A stretch of 64,000 nt of DNA from CAYQLK01 sp964418515 (lineage in GTDB: Bacteria; Patescibacteriota; Microgenomatia; CAYQLK01), in NCBI GenBank assembly GCA_964418515.1, contig CAYQLK010000001.1, forward strand, positions 29,625-93,624. The letters run 5' to 3'. The notes under the pieces were generated by a model, which worked only from the letters and a program-made list of their open reading frames with translations, had not been told where the DNA came from and ran no database searches. The position numbers and the translations under genes are program-made. This document shows, one piece after another, positions 53,418 to 60,949 of the stretch; position 1 is the stretch's first letter; each line of letters starts with the position of its first letter.

Positions 53418-54571
53418 AAATATTTTCAACGCAGAATAGAAATATTATTACACTGATTTCAACAACTTATTTATTAATATTAATCGGCCTTATCTTAATT
53501 TATAACGCCTCAGCTGTTACCAGCCTTAGGGACTTCGGCGACCAAAGCTATTTACTTAAAAAACAAGCTGTGTCTGTATTGTTAGGAACAGTCTCTCTTT
53601 TTTTATTGTCATTTATTAATTATCGAGTTTTAATAAGTTTTTCAAAAGTGTTTTATTTTGGATCATTAGCACTTTTAGCTGCTCTTTACATACCGGGTGT
53701 GGCAGATAGTATTTATGGTGCCAAAAGATGGATTACTATTGCAGGTCAGCAATTTCAACCATCTGAAGCAGCTAAATTGTCAGTAATTATTTATTTGTCG
53801 CAATGGCTTGGGAGTTCAAAAATTCCCAAAAAACTATATTTTCAGTCACAACATGCGAACTTAGCATTAGTACTGGGGCCAATTTTGGGTCTTATATTTT
53901 TTGAGCCAGATCTGAAATCAACAATTATTATCGCAGCCACTGCTATTACTGTATATTACGTTTCAGGTGCCGTAAAAGCTAAATTACTATTATCTTTAAT
54001 ACCGCTTTTTTTAGTCAGTGTGATGCTTTTAATATTTACACAAAGTTACCGCATCGACAGGCTTAAAACATTTATTGACCCAACTGCTGATACACAAAAC
54101 ACGTCATATCACATCAATCAAATATTAATTGCTCTTGGTAATGGCGGATGGTTTGGTGTCGGACTTGGTCAATCAAGGCAGAAATTCGAGTTTATTCCCG
54201 AAATAACTACAGATAGTATTTTTGCCATAGCTGCAGAAGAATTAGGATTTGTGGGGGCGTTAACAATCATTGGCGTTTTGTGGTTTTTGCTCATCAATTG
54301 TTTTGCTGTTGCTGGTTCAGCAAAAGATAATGTAGCTCGGCTTTTATCTGTTGGAATAACAACATCACTTGCTTTGCAAATAGTAATTAATCTTGCGTCG
54401 ATGGTCTCATTGTTGCCATTAACAGGTATCCCTTTGCCATTTTTGTCGTACGGAGGAACTTCACTAATCATGGCAATGTCGTCAATTGGTATTCTTATTA
54501 ATATATCTAAAAATCAAACTGAACCAAGAGCAAACATATATCGGCCAAAAAAAAGAAAATGGAAAAAATAA
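53414..54571 (+). CDS. ftsW: Septal peptidoglycan polymerase FtsW (SEDS)
   Basis: FtsW polymerises lipid II at the septum together with FtsI. The 385 residues have about ten membrane helices. Landmarks are LILIYNASAVTS, IYGAKRWITIAGQQFQPSEAAKL, the SEDS loop YRIDRLKTFIDP and TDSIFAIAAEELGFVG, then LPLTGIPLPFLSYGGTSL. The Asp in TAD..NTSYH and the Pro-Phe-Leu-Ser-Tyr-Gly-Gly box belong to the conserved outer cavity. It overlaps the murD stop by ATGA and is followed by murG with a 13-base overlap. The C terminus is basic (PKKRKWKK). Confidence 0.94.
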   Translation: MKIFSTQNRNIITLISTTYLLILIGLILIYNASAVTSLRDFGDQSYLLKKQAVSVLLGTVSLFLLSFINYRVLISFSKVFYFGSLALLAALYIPGVADSIYGAKRWITIAGQQFQPSEAAKLSVIIYLSQWLGSSKIPKKLYFQSQHANLALVLGPILGLIFFEPDLKSTIIIAATAITVYYVSGAVKAKLLLSLIPLFLVSVMLLIFTQSYRIDRLKTFIDPTADTQNTSYHINQILIALGNGGWFGVGLGQSRQKFEFIPEITTDSIFAIAAEELGFVGALTIIGVLWFLLINCFAVAGSAKDNVARLLSVGITTSLALQIVINLASMVSLLPLTGIPLPFLSYGGTSLIMAMSSIGILINISKNQTEPRANIYRPKKRKWKK

Positions 54572-55698
54572 AAAAAGTTGTAATAATTGGTGGACACCCA
54601 ACCCCAGCCATCGCTCTAATTGAGAACCTGGAGAAAGAAAAAAATATAGAAATTTATTTTTTTGGTAGAAAAAAATCGACTGAAGGGGATAGTGCTCAAT
54701 CACTCGAGTACAAACTATTATCAAATAGAAAATCAATAAAATTTTATTCGGTTACAACAGGTAGACTGCAGAGAAGGTTTACGCAATACACTATTCCATC
54801 TTTGTTGAAAATTCCTTTTGGATTTTTACAATCTTTATTTTATTTAATCAAAATTAAACCTAATTTAGTTGTTGGGTTTGGCGGTTATTTGTCTGTTCCT
54901 GTGATTATCGGCTCGTATATATTAAGAATTCCAATTTTCGTTCACGAACAAACATCAATTCCAGGTTTGTCAACCAAAATTACAGGCAAGCCAGCTAAAA
55001 AAATTTTTATTTCGTTTAGGTCTTCCTCAAGATTTTTTAACAGTCAAAAAATTATTTTTTCAGGTAATTTATTAAGGGATGAAATTATTAGACCTAGTCC
55101 TTTATCTGACTCCGAATTAAAAAAGTTTTTAAAACTTAAAGAACCGTTAATATACGTTACAGGCGGTGGTCAAGGTTCCAAACTAATTAACGATTTTGTG
55201 ATTAACAATTTTGAAGAACTTGTAATAATGCCTTATAGATTTATCATTCAAACAGGCAGTCTTAATAATGCCAAAAGCTACTCTGACCTCAAGTACAAAA
55301 AGTCTCTTCAGGATAATTTGAGACAAAAAATATTTATTGTTGAACACCTAAGCACTAGCGAAGTAGGGGCAATATTAAATAAAAAACCAATTATTTTTGG
55401 TAGGTCTGGTGCCAACACCATTACAGAGATTGTTTATCACCATATACCTTCAATTCTCGTACCACTTGATATTGCAGCCGGCTCAGAACAGTTACAAAAT
55501 GCTCAGCTTTTAACAGCCAAAAATCTCGCCAAAATTATTAAAGCCAAAGATCTTAACTTCACATCCTTTTCTAATTCGCTCACCACCCTACTCAAATCTT
55601 TTGATTCAAAATCCTTCACACTATTAAACGAGGAAATAAAAATTGATTTAGATAACCAGCTCGCCAAACAAGTCAAAAGTATTTCAGATATAAAGTGA
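54559..55698 (+). CDS. murG: UDP-GlcNAc:lipid I N-acetylglucosaminyltransferase MurG
   Basis: MurG adds GlcNAc to lipid I to form lipid II on the inner face of the membrane. The 379 residues form two Rossmann domains. The first glycine loop is short: VVIIGGHPTPAIALIE instead of GGTGGHxxPALA. The acceptor side FGGYLSVPVIIG and HEQTSIPG are normal. The donor side has VTGGGQGSKLIN (the GGS loop) and GRSGANTITEI with the Glu that binds UDP-GlcNAc, then GSEQLQNAQLL in place of DHQxxNA. The protein is longer than most at the GRLQRRFTQYTIPSLLKIP linker. The context leaves little doubt about function. Confidence 0.9.
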   Translation: MEKIKKVVIIGGHPTPAIALIENLEKEKNIEIYFFGRKKSTEGDSAQSLEYKLLSNRKSIKFYSVTTGRLQRRFTQYTIPSLLKIPFGFLQSLFYLIKIKPNLVVGFGGYLSVPVIIGSYILRIPIFVHEQTSIPGLSTKITGKPAKKIFISFRSSSRFFNSQKIIFSGNLLRDEIIRPSPLSDSELKKFLKLKEPLIYVTGGGQGSKLINDFVINNFEELVIMPYRFIIQTGSLNNAKSYSDLKYKKSLQDNLRQKIFIVEHLSTSEVGAILNKKPIIFGRSGANTITEIVYHHIPSILVPLDIAAGSEQLQNAQLLTAKNLAKIIKAKDLNFTSFSNSLTTLLKSFDSKSFTLLNEEIKIDLDNQLAKQVKSISDIK

Positions 55699-56549
55699 AG
55701 TATTCATCAAGGCATCACAAACTCAAAACTCCGAGAAAGCCATTAAATTTAAATAAAAAAAAACTACTTAAATATTTCACATTTTCTTGCGTTGTAATTG
55801 GTTTAGTTTGGGGAATAATGTTTACCAATCTTTTAAAAATTCAATCATCTAAGTTTAATTTTCCTAGTAATTTTAATTGCTTTTCGGTCGAGTCTTTTAA
55901 TGATTATGACCGTACAGGCCAGTCAATTATATTATTCAACACTCGAAAACTAGAGGAAGAGATCGAAAAAAACCCATGTATTGAAAGTGCATTTGTTGAA
56001 CTCACACCAAATAGGATTTTAAATATTACTATTACTCAGACTCGTCCAATTGCGAGCTTATTTATTAGTCCAAAATTAGAAGAAATAAATAAAATTGCAA
56101 CCTCAAGTGTCGACCTTAGATCTGCAACAGTTTCAGCCATCCTAGAATCGTCTCAACTAGTCGACACAAATAAGGATCTTAATAGTCGTTTGCTTTTACA
56201 AAATAGAGTATCTACTGAGTCATCTTTGCCAAAATTTATTATTCCCGAAAAGCAAAAAAGTGATAACTATACAGATTACAAAATCAAAAATGTACTTGAT
56301 TGTTTAACAGATAATCTTATTCAGACAACTTCTTTTTTAATTATCAACCAAAACTTAAATATATATTTTATTAATGTTAATAACGGATTTACTACTCTCG
56401 ATGCCAAATTATTTGTCAGCCCAATTACTATAAACGAAAAGTTTTGTCCAGCTTTGCAAGAAATAATTCAAAAAAGTACAATAGATGGTATCAAGCTAGA
56501 TTCAATTGATCTAAGATTTAAGGATCCAGTTGTAAACATAAAAAAATAA
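55695..56549 (+). CDS. ftsQ: FtsQ-like division protein
   Basis: A GTG start overlaps the murG stop by GTGA. The 284-residue bitopic protein has a basic tail, a membrane helix (about residues 27-45, YFTFSCVVIGLVWGIMF) and an outer POTRA-like region with SIILFNTRKLEEEIEKNPCIESAFVELTPNRILNI split across its start. Strand TQTRPIASLF matches the family ending E.RPVA. FtsQ recruits FtsL and FtsB to the septum. Four cysteines lie in the outer domain (FNCFS, NPCIE, LDCLT, KFCPA). The C-terminal third is long and divergent, as usual for FtsQ. Confidence 0.78.
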   Translation: MKYSSRHHKLKTPRKPLNLNKKKLLKYFTFSCVVIGLVWGIMFTNLLKIQSSKFNFPSNFNCFSVESFNDYDRTGQSIILFNTRKLEEEIEKNPCIESAFVELTPNRILNITITQTRPIASLFISPKLEEINKIATSSVDLRSATVSAILESSQLVDTNKDLNSRLLLQNRVSTESSLPKFIIPEKQKSDNYTDYKIKNVLDCLTDNLIQTTSFLIINQNLNIYFINVNNGFTTLDAKLFVSPITINEKFCPALQEIIQKSTIDGIKLDSIDLRFKDPVVNIKK

Positions 56550-56565
56550 ACTTAACCTTTAATTT

Positions 56566-57843
56566 ATGGCAAAAGACAGAGTTATTGTTGGTATAGACAT
56601 TGGATCATCTAAGATCTGCACAATTATTTCGACTATCGACGAAGATCAAGTTCCTCACATCATTGGAGTTTCTTCTATGCCATCAAAAGGCATTAGAAAA
56701 GGCCAAATAATTGATATTGAAGAATCAGTTGGGGCAGTGACAAAATCAATCGAAGCCGCTGAAAGAATGGCTGGTTTTTCGGCTGGAAGCGCCTTTGTCC
56801 TGATTGGAGGAACACATATTGAGTGTCAGAATTCAAAAGGGGTCGTTGCAATCAGTAGTTCAAGCAGCGAAGTCGATCACGCGGATATTAATAGAGTTAT
56901 AGAAGCCGCCAGAGCTGTCTCTTTGCCTTCTTCTCGAGAGGTACTTCACGTTATTCCAAGACACTTCTCAATTGACTCTCAAACTGGCATCAAAGACCCT
57001 GTTGGGATGACGGGAGTGAGATTAGAGGTTGAAACTCATTTAATTACCGGAGCAACTACAGCTATTAGAAATTTAGGAAAATGTGTCCAAACCGTTGGGG
57101 TCGGTGTTGAATCAATGGTTTTTTCAGGATTAGCTGCTGCCGAAGCAGTTTTGTCGGATACAGAAAAAGAACTTGGTGTCGTCGTCGTCGATATAGGTGG
57201 TGGTACCACCGATGTTGTGATTTATGTTGATGGTGCGGTTGCCTATTCTGCTGTTTTGCCAGTTGGTGCTAAAAACATCACCAACGATATAGCAATCGGT
57301 CAAAGAATTAGTCTGGAATCAGCAGAAAAAATCAAACTTCATCTTTCCAAGCCATCAGTATTAAAGTTTTTAAAGCCTCAATCAGAAAAACCAACACATA
57401 AAAAAGACGACTATTTAGACTTGTCGAGTCTGCGTTTAGACGAACCAGTCGAAAAAGCCTCGTTCAAAATGTTGACTGATGGTTTTATTAAGCCGAGAGT
57501 GAACGAAATATTAAAAATGGTAAAAGACGAGATTAAAAAATCCGGCTTTGGCTCACTTACACCAGCTGGCGTTGTTCTTACAGGTGGGGGAGCGCAAACT
57601 ATTGGCATTGTCGAACACGCCAAAAGAGAACTTGCCATGCCAGTAAGGCTAGGCAAGCCTCAATATGCTAAGGGCCTAATTGATGAAATCTCAACCCCAG
57701 AATTCGCCGCGTCATTAGGGTTAATTCTTTTCGCTCTTAAGACTGATACGTACGAAGATTCTAGAATGCCGATTGTTGGCAGAGTCGAAATCAAAGAGAG
57801 CGTGACAAAAGCGGTTAATTGGGTAAAGTCTTTACTCCCCTAA
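56566..57843 (+). CDS. ftsA: Cell division protein FtsA
   Basis: FtsA is the actin-like protein that anchors FtsZ to the membrane. The 425 residues have the phosphate-1 loop GIDIGSSKICTI, the 1C domain (residues about 85-165), phosphate-2 VVDIGGGTTDVVIY, the adenosine loop VLTGGGAQTIGI, and a C-terminal amphipathic helix (KAVNWVKSLLP) for membrane targeting. Length and order match the family. It lies 16 bases after ftsQ and is separated from ftsZ by a 147-base leader that may carry separate regulation. Confidence 0.95.
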   Translation: MAKDRVIVGIDIGSSKICTIISTIDEDQVPHIIGVSSMPSKGIRKGQIIDIEESVGAVTKSIEAAERMAGFSAGSAFVLIGGTHIECQNSKGVVAISSSSSEVDHADINRVIEAARAVSLPSSREVLHVIPRHFSIDSQTGIKDPVGMTGVRLEVETHLITGATTAIRNLGKCVQTVGVGVESMVFSGLAAAEAVLSDTEKELGVVVVDIGGGTTDVVIYVDGAVAYSAVLPVGAKNITNDIAIGQRISLESAEKIKLHLSKPSVLKFLKPQSEKPTHKKDDYLDLSSLRLDEPVEKASFKMLTDGFIKPRVNEILKMVKDEIKKSGFGSLTPAGVVLTGGGAQTIGIVEHAKRELAMPVRLGKPQYAKGLIDEISTPEFAASLGLILFALKTDTYEDSRMPIVGRVEIKESVTKAVNWVKSLLP

Positions 57844-57875
57844 AAATAGAGAAAAAAATAACTTGAATAAAGTTA

Positions 57876-57881
57876 TATAAT
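57876..57881 (+). promoter_or_regulatory. -10 candidate in the ftsZ leader
   Basis: A perfect TATAAT lies 109 bases before the ftsZ start. No proper -35 is visible at 16-18 bases. A start near 57888 would give a leader of about 100 bases containing two inverted repeats and a mini-ORF. Confidence 0.4.
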
Positions 57882-57896
57882 TTGTTAGAGTTCGAC

Positions 57897-57912
57897 TAGA
57901 CAATTTAGTCTA
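57897..57912 (+). repeat. Inverted repeat in the ftsZ leader, upstream copy
   Basis: TAGAC (57897-57901) and GTCTA (57908-57912) flank a six-base loop. A register-shifted alternative pairs GACTA (57894-57898) with TAGTC (57906-57910). It lies just after the -10 candidate and could be the first hairpin of the ftsZ leader. Confidence 0.3.
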
Positions 57913-57954
57913 AATTCTTTCCCTGCCATAAGAAATATTAACGAGGCTAAATTG

Positions 57955-57983
57955 CAAAATGATTAAAAAAAGTGTTCATTTTG
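57955..57983 (+). repeat. Inverted repeat just before ftsZ
   Basis: CAAAATGA (57955-57962) and TCATTTTG (57976-57983) are perfect eight-base arms around a 13-base loop, ending seven bases before the ftsZ ATG. In RNA this would sequester the region where ribosomes bind and also enclose most of the mini-ORF. It may serve as a translational control hairpin or a DNA operator. Confidence 0.45.
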
Positions 57984-58000
57984 ACATAAAATGCTTGTAA
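57959..58000 (+). CDS. Possible 13-codon upstream mini-ORF overlapping ftsZ
   Basis: ATG at 57959 opens 13 codons (MIKKSVHFDIKCL) that stop at 57998-58000, seven bases past the first base of the ftsZ ATG in a different frame. A GAGG (57943-57946) lies 12 bases upstream, a little far but the only such motif nearby. If translated, ribosomes ending here could restart at ftsZ. No homology is known to me, so it may be chance in AT-rich DNA. Confidence 0.25.
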   Translation: MIKKSVHFDIKCL

Positions 58001-59208
58001 AACCCGAAGTAACAAATTTCGCAAAAATTAAAGTCATAGGTGTAGGCGGTGGTGGTGGAAACGCCATTAATTCCATGATTGCTGGCAATACGATTCATGA
58101 CGTCGATTTTGTGGTTATTAACACCGACGCACAGCAATTACTTTCCTCCCTCGCGCCAGTTAAGGTTCAGCTTGGTGATCAACTTACCAAAGGGTTAGGT
58201 GCTGGTGCCGATCCAGAAATAGGTCGCCAAGCCGCCGAAGAATCTATTGATAAAATCCAAGAAGTGCTCGAAGGATCAGATATGGTTTTTGTTACCTATG
58301 GTGGGGGTGGTGGAACCGGTACTGGAGCAGGACCTGTTGTAGCTTCAATTGCAAAAAAATTAGGCATCCTTACTGTTGCAGTCGTAACCAAACCTTTTGC
58401 TTTCGAGGGTACCAGAAGAATGTTAATCGCTGAAGAGGGTATCGCGAACCTTCGAGATAACGTAGACACTTTAATTGTTATCCCTAACCAAAGGCTTATT
58501 GAAGTTGTTGATAAAAAAGTTTCACTAATTGACGCGTTCAAGTTGTCAGACACAATTTTAACAAATGGCGTTCAGGGGATTTCTGATTTAATTACTGTCT
58601 CAGGCAACATTAATGTTGACTTTGCAGATGTAAAAGCCGTAATGAAAGATTCAGGGTCAGCGCTAATGGGTATGGGTATAGCTTCAGGCGAGAATCGAGC
58701 AATTAATGCCGCACGCCAAGCTGTTGTTTCTCCGCTTCTTGATGTTTCAATAGAAGGCGCTAAAGGACTTTTGTTCAATATTACTGGTGGACCAGACTTG
58801 TCGCTAACCGAGGTTGATGAAGCCGCTCAAGTTATTACCAAACCAGCTGATCCAGACGCGCAGATAATTTATGGTTACACAATCGACGAAAACATGGTCG
58901 ATCAAATAAAAATTACGGTTGTGGCTACAGGATTTGATGACGAGATTAAACTAGGTGGTGGTTACGCCACAAGCTCGTCATATGCTCCAAGACCTGTTAA
59001 TTATCACGACGATAATGAGGAGGAGGAAAAAGATGATTCAGAGGAACACTCTTATTCTCGTCCAAATATCCAATCTTCAAGTCAGCAAAACGAAAATCGC
59101 GATTTTGAACAATCAAGCGAAACGCTTAAATCCACTGCCGAAAATAAAGAGGAATTCGTCGAAGAGGATGAGTGGGATGTTCCAGCCTTTCTTCGCCAAA
59201 GAAATTAG
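57991..59208 (+). CDS. ftsZ: Cell division protein FtsZ
   Basis: FtsZ is the tubulin-like GTPase that forms the division ring. The 405 residues have VIGVGGGGGNAINSM (residues about 13-27), the tubulin signature GGGGGTGTGAGP (usually GGGTGTGAAP), NVDFADVKAVM in the T7 loop with its catalytic Asp, a disordered acidic linker (about residues 330-390) and the C-terminal peptide WDVPAFLRQR that binds FtsA. The latter shows the ring is anchored in the classical way. The start was set by the conserved N terminus and lies seven bases after an inverted repeat. There is no Shine-Dalgarno site at the usual distance. Confidence 0.96.
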   Translation: MLVKPEVTNFAKIKVIGVGGGGGNAINSMIAGNTIHDVDFVVINTDAQQLLSSLAPVKVQLGDQLTKGLGAGADPEIGRQAAEESIDKIQEVLEGSDMVFVTYGGGGGTGTGAGPVVASIAKKLGILTVAVVTKPFAFEGTRRMLIAEEGIANLRDNVDTLIVIPNQRLIEVVDKKVSLIDAFKLSDTILTNGVQGISDLITVSGNINVDFADVKAVMKDSGSALMGMGIASGENRAINAARQAVVSPLLDVSIEGAKGLLFNITGGPDLSLTEVDEAAQVITKPADPDAQIIYGYTIDENMVDQIKITVVATGFDDEIKLGGGYATSSSYAPRPVNYHDDNEEEEKDDSEEHSYSRPNIQSSSQQNENRDFEQSSETLKSTAENKEEFVEEDEWDVPAFLRQRN

Positions 59209-59244
59209 GCTAACATAGATACAGAAAATTAAAATAAAAATAAA

Positions 59245-60876
59245 TTGGTGGTCAAAAAACCTAGAAAATACATTTTTGTTTCTGGTGGTGTTATTTCCGG
59301 AGTCGGAAAAGGTATAACGACCGCTTCAATCAGTTTACTTCTCAAAAGTCACGGTTATAAAGTTTCCCCATTCAAATGCGATCCATACATTAATGTTGAC
59401 GCTGGCACCATGAATCCTACTGAACATGGTGAGGTGTTTGTCACAGATGATGGAGCCGAAACAGATCAAGATCTTGGCAACTACGAGAGATTCTTAAATG
59501 AAAACTTGTCAAAACTTAATTTCACTACTACCGGCAAGGTTTATTCAGAAATCATAGCCAGAGAACGCAGACTAGAATTTGAAGGTCGTTGTGTTGAGGT
59601 TGTACCTGACGTACCAAATCAAATTATTAGCCAAATTGACCTGCTTGCTGACAAATCCAAAGCAGATATTGTAGTTATAGAAATAGGTGGTACGGTCGGT
59701 GAATATCAAAACACGCTTTTTTTAGAAGCCAATAGAATTCTTAAACTTTTGCACCCTAAAGATGTTGTGCATATACATGTTGGATATTTGCCCACCCCCA
59801 AGTCGATTGGTGAAATGAAGTCAAAACCAATTCAGCAATCAGTAAGAATGCTTAATTCTTTCGGGCTTCAGCCAGACTTTTTGATTTGCAGGTCAGAATT
59901 TCCCATGGATCAAAAACGCAAAGACAAACTTTCCCTTTTTTGCAACATGATTCCGGAAAATATTATTTCCAATCCCGATGTTGAATCAATTTATGATATT
60001 CCGATAATTCTCAACTCTCAAAAATTTTGTAATCAAATACTTAAAAAATTATTCTTAAAAAAGAAAAATTCCAAGATTGCCGCTTGGGAAAAATATGTAC
60101 AAAAAACCAAAAATCCCAAAAAAACCATTAACATAGCCGTCGTCGGAAAATATTTTAATACTGGAGATTTCAACTTGTCTGATTCGTATATCTCAGTAAT
60201 CGAAGCAATTAAACACGCCGGAGTTGCCAACTCTGTTGCTGTTAAACTTTCTTGGATTGACTCACAAACTCTCGATTCGGATAAAAAAACCAAAGAGGTT
60301 CTTTCTGAATTTAGCGGTATTGTAGTACCTGGTGGTTTCGGTGTACGAGGTGTGGATGGAATAATTAGAGCGATAAAGTATGCCCGAACAGAAAACGTTC
60401 CTTATCTTGGTCTTTGTTATGGGCTTCATTTGGCTGTTGTGGAATTTTGTAGGAATGTTTTAGGTATTAGTGACGCCGACACAACAGAAATAAGTCCCAA
60501 GACTAAAAACCCTGTTATCGATATTATGGAAACCCAAAAAATCAAACTTGCTAAGGCTGAAATGGGCAACTCAATGAGATTAGGATTATATAAGTGTAAA
60601 TTATCCCCATTAAGCCTTGCAAAAAAACTTTATAACAAAGGCATAATTTTTGAGCGCCACCGACACAGGTATGAAGTTAACAACTCTTATGTCAACAAAT
60701 TCACCAAAGCCGGTCTTGAGGTCAGTGGAATTAATCCTGAGACAGGTCTTGTTGAAATTATCGAAATTCCAACTCATCCATTTTTTATTGCAAGTCAATT
60801 TCACCCTGAGCTGTTATCGAGGCCGCTTTCGCCTCATCCAATGTTTGTAGGTTTTATAAAATCAGCGATTAAATAA
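59245..60876 (+). CDS. pyrG: CTP synthase
   Basis: This enzyme makes CTP from UTP, ATP and glutamine. The 543 residues contain the synthase domain (SGGVISGVGKG P-loop near residue 13, DPYINVDAGTMNP, DDGAETDQDLG) and a class I glutamine amidotransferase domain from about residue 290, with the catalytic Cys in GLCYGLH and the His-Glu pair in FHPEL. No ATG is available: the start is TTG (59245) or the next codon GTG. The N terminus KKPRKYIFVSGG fits either. It lies 36 bases after ftsZ. Confidence 0.93.
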   Translation: MVVKKPRKYIFVSGGVISGVGKGITTASISLLLKSHGYKVSPFKCDPYINVDAGTMNPTEHGEVFVTDDGAETDQDLGNYERFLNENLSKLNFTTTGKVYSEIIARERRLEFEGRCVEVVPDVPNQIISQIDLLADKSKADIVVIEIGGTVGEYQNTLFLEANRILKLLHPKDVVHIHVGYLPTPKSIGEMKSKPIQQSVRMLNSFGLQPDFLICRSEFPMDQKRKDKLSLFCNMIPENIISNPDVESIYDIPIILNSQKFCNQILKKLFLKKKNSKIAAWEKYVQKTKNPKKTINIAVVGKYFNTGDFNLSDSYISVIEAIKHAGVANSVAVKLSWIDSQTLDSDKKTKEVLSEFSGIVVPGGFGVRGVDGIIRAIKYARTENVPYLGLCYGLHLAVVEFCRNVLGISDADTTEISPKTKNPVIDIMETQKIKLAKAEMGNSMRLGLYKCKLSPLSLAKKLYNKGIIFERHRHRYEVNNSYVNKFTKAGLEVSGINPETGLVEIIEIPTHPFFIASQFHPELLSRPLSPHPMFVGFIKSAIK

Positions 60877-60883
60877 AATCCGA

Positions 60884-60913
60884 TTGTAATTTTTGCCAAA
60901 TTTTTGGCATAAT
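60884..60913 (+). promoter_or_regulatory. ileS promoter with overlapping palindrome
   Basis: TTGTAA (60884-60889) is followed after 18 bases by CATAAT (60908-60913), preceded by TGG (extended -10). A perfect seven-base inverted repeat, TGCCAAA (60894-60900) and TTTGGCA (60903-60909), lies in the spacer and touches the -10. It could be an operator for ileS. No U-tract follows, so it is unlikely to be a pyrG terminator. Confidence 0.5.
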
Positions 60914-60949
60914 CAGCCACACACCAAAGTAACCAAACCAATTTAATTA

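Noticed and set aside
60894..60909. Palindrome after pyrG as a rho-independent terminator
   Set aside because: The stem is followed by CATAATCAGCC rather than a T-run, and its right arm overlaps an extended -10, so an operator is more plausible.
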